Shown here one piece after another: positions 62,787 through 64,000 of a DNA stretch of 64,000 nucleotides (positions within the stretch are counted from its first letter, which is position 1; each line of letters starts with the position of its first letter). Source of the stretch: Symsagittifera roscoffensis (taxonomy: Eukaryota > Xenacoelomorpha > Acoela > Convolutidae); NCBI RefSeq assembly GCF_963678635.1, contig NC_087065.1, positions 37,227,888 to 37,291,887 of the forward strand, in the 5' to 3' direction. The notes beneath the pieces are model-generated. The model saw nothing but the letters and a program-made list of their open reading frames with translations. It was not told where the DNA came from and made no database searches. The position numbers and the translations under genes are program-made.

Positions 62787-63131
62787 CAAGACTGCTCGTA
62801 TATACGGGCAAAGCCCTGAATGTTCTGTCTGTCCCTTAATTCAAATCGAATAGATTTTGTGGGAAAAAAATATTGAAAAGCTATACATTTTGGACAATAT
62901 CTAATTGTTAAACTTTGAGTCGTTCGAAATTCACACTACCAATTAGCAGCTAGCCTCAATTCAATTTGAAACGATTTTGTTGTGCGGGATAATTCGCCAC
63001 TCACAAATAATTAGCGTTATACGCTCTCAGCATTCTGAATAAACTCTTTAAAGCGCGGAAAATTTGGTCTAGAACACGAAAAACTAGCAATTTTCAAACC
63101 CCCAGAGCTTTACAGAAAATTATCGGAGATG
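62787..63131 (+). mobile_element. R1 element, right-truncated
   Basis: It has a head CAAACAAGACTGCTCGTATA, the AAAGCCCTGAATGTTC palindrome and the R1 body. It is cut where the hAT-type MITE fragment begins at 63132. Confidence 0.6.
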
Positions 63132-63201
63132 CAGGGGCGGATTTGGGGGAGGTGGCGGACGCCCTCCCTCCCCCCCCCCCAAGGATTCGCTCCCCTCCCC
63201 A
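63132..63201 (+). mobile_element. hAT-type MITE left-end fragment at a duplication junction
   Basis: It starts CAGGGGCGGATTTGGGGGAG, runs through a C homopolymer to GGATTCGCTCCCCTCCCC, and stops abruptly where the second copy of the 61696 duplication begins. Confidence 0.7.
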
Positions 63202-64000
63202 AGCAAATTTTGAAAAGAACTCAACCAAGCTTAACATTTGCAATCAAGAGGAGTATGATTTGCAAAAACGATGAAGAAAAGAGGATTTTCAAAAAAGATT
63301 CGCGAACGTGTCCAGAGTTGAGTCCTGTGGACAAAGTTGTTTACGGGAAAAAAGTAAGTATATTATCGGATTGCAAAAAACGAAAAAATGAAAAAAAAAC
63401 TCGAAACCAGACATGGTAAATTAACAAAGTTGTGAAGTTTCAGTTATAGTAAAACTTGTTTAAATTGGAACAAAACCCATGCTTTAAAAGTAAACCATTA
63501 GAAACCCTACCAGATAAAAAGGCGTTTCGAAAAACGGAACATTAACTCACAAAAAAACTAGGACAAAACCACGAACCCGAAAAAATTGCGAATTAATTTT
63601 TTTCGAAAAGATAATTAGAACCTGAAACGGGCTTGACTTAAATACTACTTAAGTAACTACTTCGTTTTTATTTAGTACTTTAAGTTAAATTTTCAAGAAA
63701 TTCAGCATGTCAGAAGCGATCCTCTGGAAGTGGAGATCCTGTGCCTTAAGTTAATTACGTGAAAAAAAGTCTAGTACCCGATTGCAATACTCTTGCTTAT
63801 CGCAAGGATAATCAAGTTTAGTCTGAAAAGCTTAGCGTTGAAAGAATTTTTTCTTCAAGCCAGCAAAAAATGTTTACGGAATTTTCCTAGGCGTTCCGAA
63901 TTGCTAAAAGGGCTTCAATGTGCTATGCAACTCAAACTCGCACGACGTGTTTTAGTGTTTCTTGGATTGGTGTAGAACAATTTTTCCCGAGCCAGAAGTT
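63202..64000. repeat. Long direct duplication, copy 2 (runs off the window)
   Basis: Near-identical to 61696-62494. Its right boundary lies beyond the window. Confidence 0.9.

Noticed and set aside
62287-63975. Repeated 60-codon frames at 62287 and 63793.
   Set aside because: Explained by the long direct duplication; TTG start, no motifs.

Overview
The window is AT-rich animal nuclear DNA with few genes and many repeats. Two spliced genes have clear metazoan homologues. One is a type II membrane M1 zinc aminopeptidase; the other is a myristoylated EF-hand protein of the calcineurin B homologous protein (CHP) family. Most introns are GT-AG and run from 0.1 to nearly 9 kb. Having only five exons for an aminopeptidase of about 1,022 residues, plus one intron with no GT donor at the homology-supported boundary, fits a lineage with reshaped introns. 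A large-genome appendicularian tunicate is a possibility, but that is inference and the sequence does not prove it.

Layout. 1-4.4 kb: non-coding DNA with a foldback, a 30-bp minisatellite and a decayed non-LTR retrotransposon with an RNase H motif. 4.7-6.4 kb: a two-exon gene (minus strand) for a small secreted cysteine-rich protein of unknown function, its duplicated 3' flank, and a second possible Cys-rich reading frame. 6.5-13.2 kb: repeats, microsatellites and MITEs. 13.2-20.7 kb: the M1 aminopeptidase gene (minus strand, five exons), with hAT-type MITEs and a recurrent hairpin-ended element in its introns. 20.7-42.5 kb: mostly repeats. These include a 1-kb tandem duplication carrying two copies of a possible two-exon small gene, an LTR-like pair, an array of the palindrome TTGCGGAATCCGCAA, and a TA-flanked Tc1/mariner-like MITE (a second lies within the CHP gene). 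42.5-53.0 kb: the CHP gene (minus strand, five exons). Its last intron is 8.7 kb and holds three near-identical 1,363-bp tandem units. 53-64 kb: SINE-like and duplicated non-coding DNA, one possible Cys-rich terminal exon, and a long direct duplication running off the right end.

The strongest unusual signal is intron 3 of the CHP gene. It is 200 bp, has no GT donor where homology places the boundary, carries the same four bases (GCAG) at both exon junctions, and has a 16-bp inverted repeat placed almost symmetrically 11-12 nt inside each junction. This looks like an intron made by insertion of a small inverted-repeat element and possibly defined by RNA pairing. The genes share no evident pathway: one is an ectopeptidase, one a Ca2+-sensing regulator (in animals a cofactor of Na+/H+ exchangers), and one a secreted orphan. 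The rest is dominated by non-autonomous elements.
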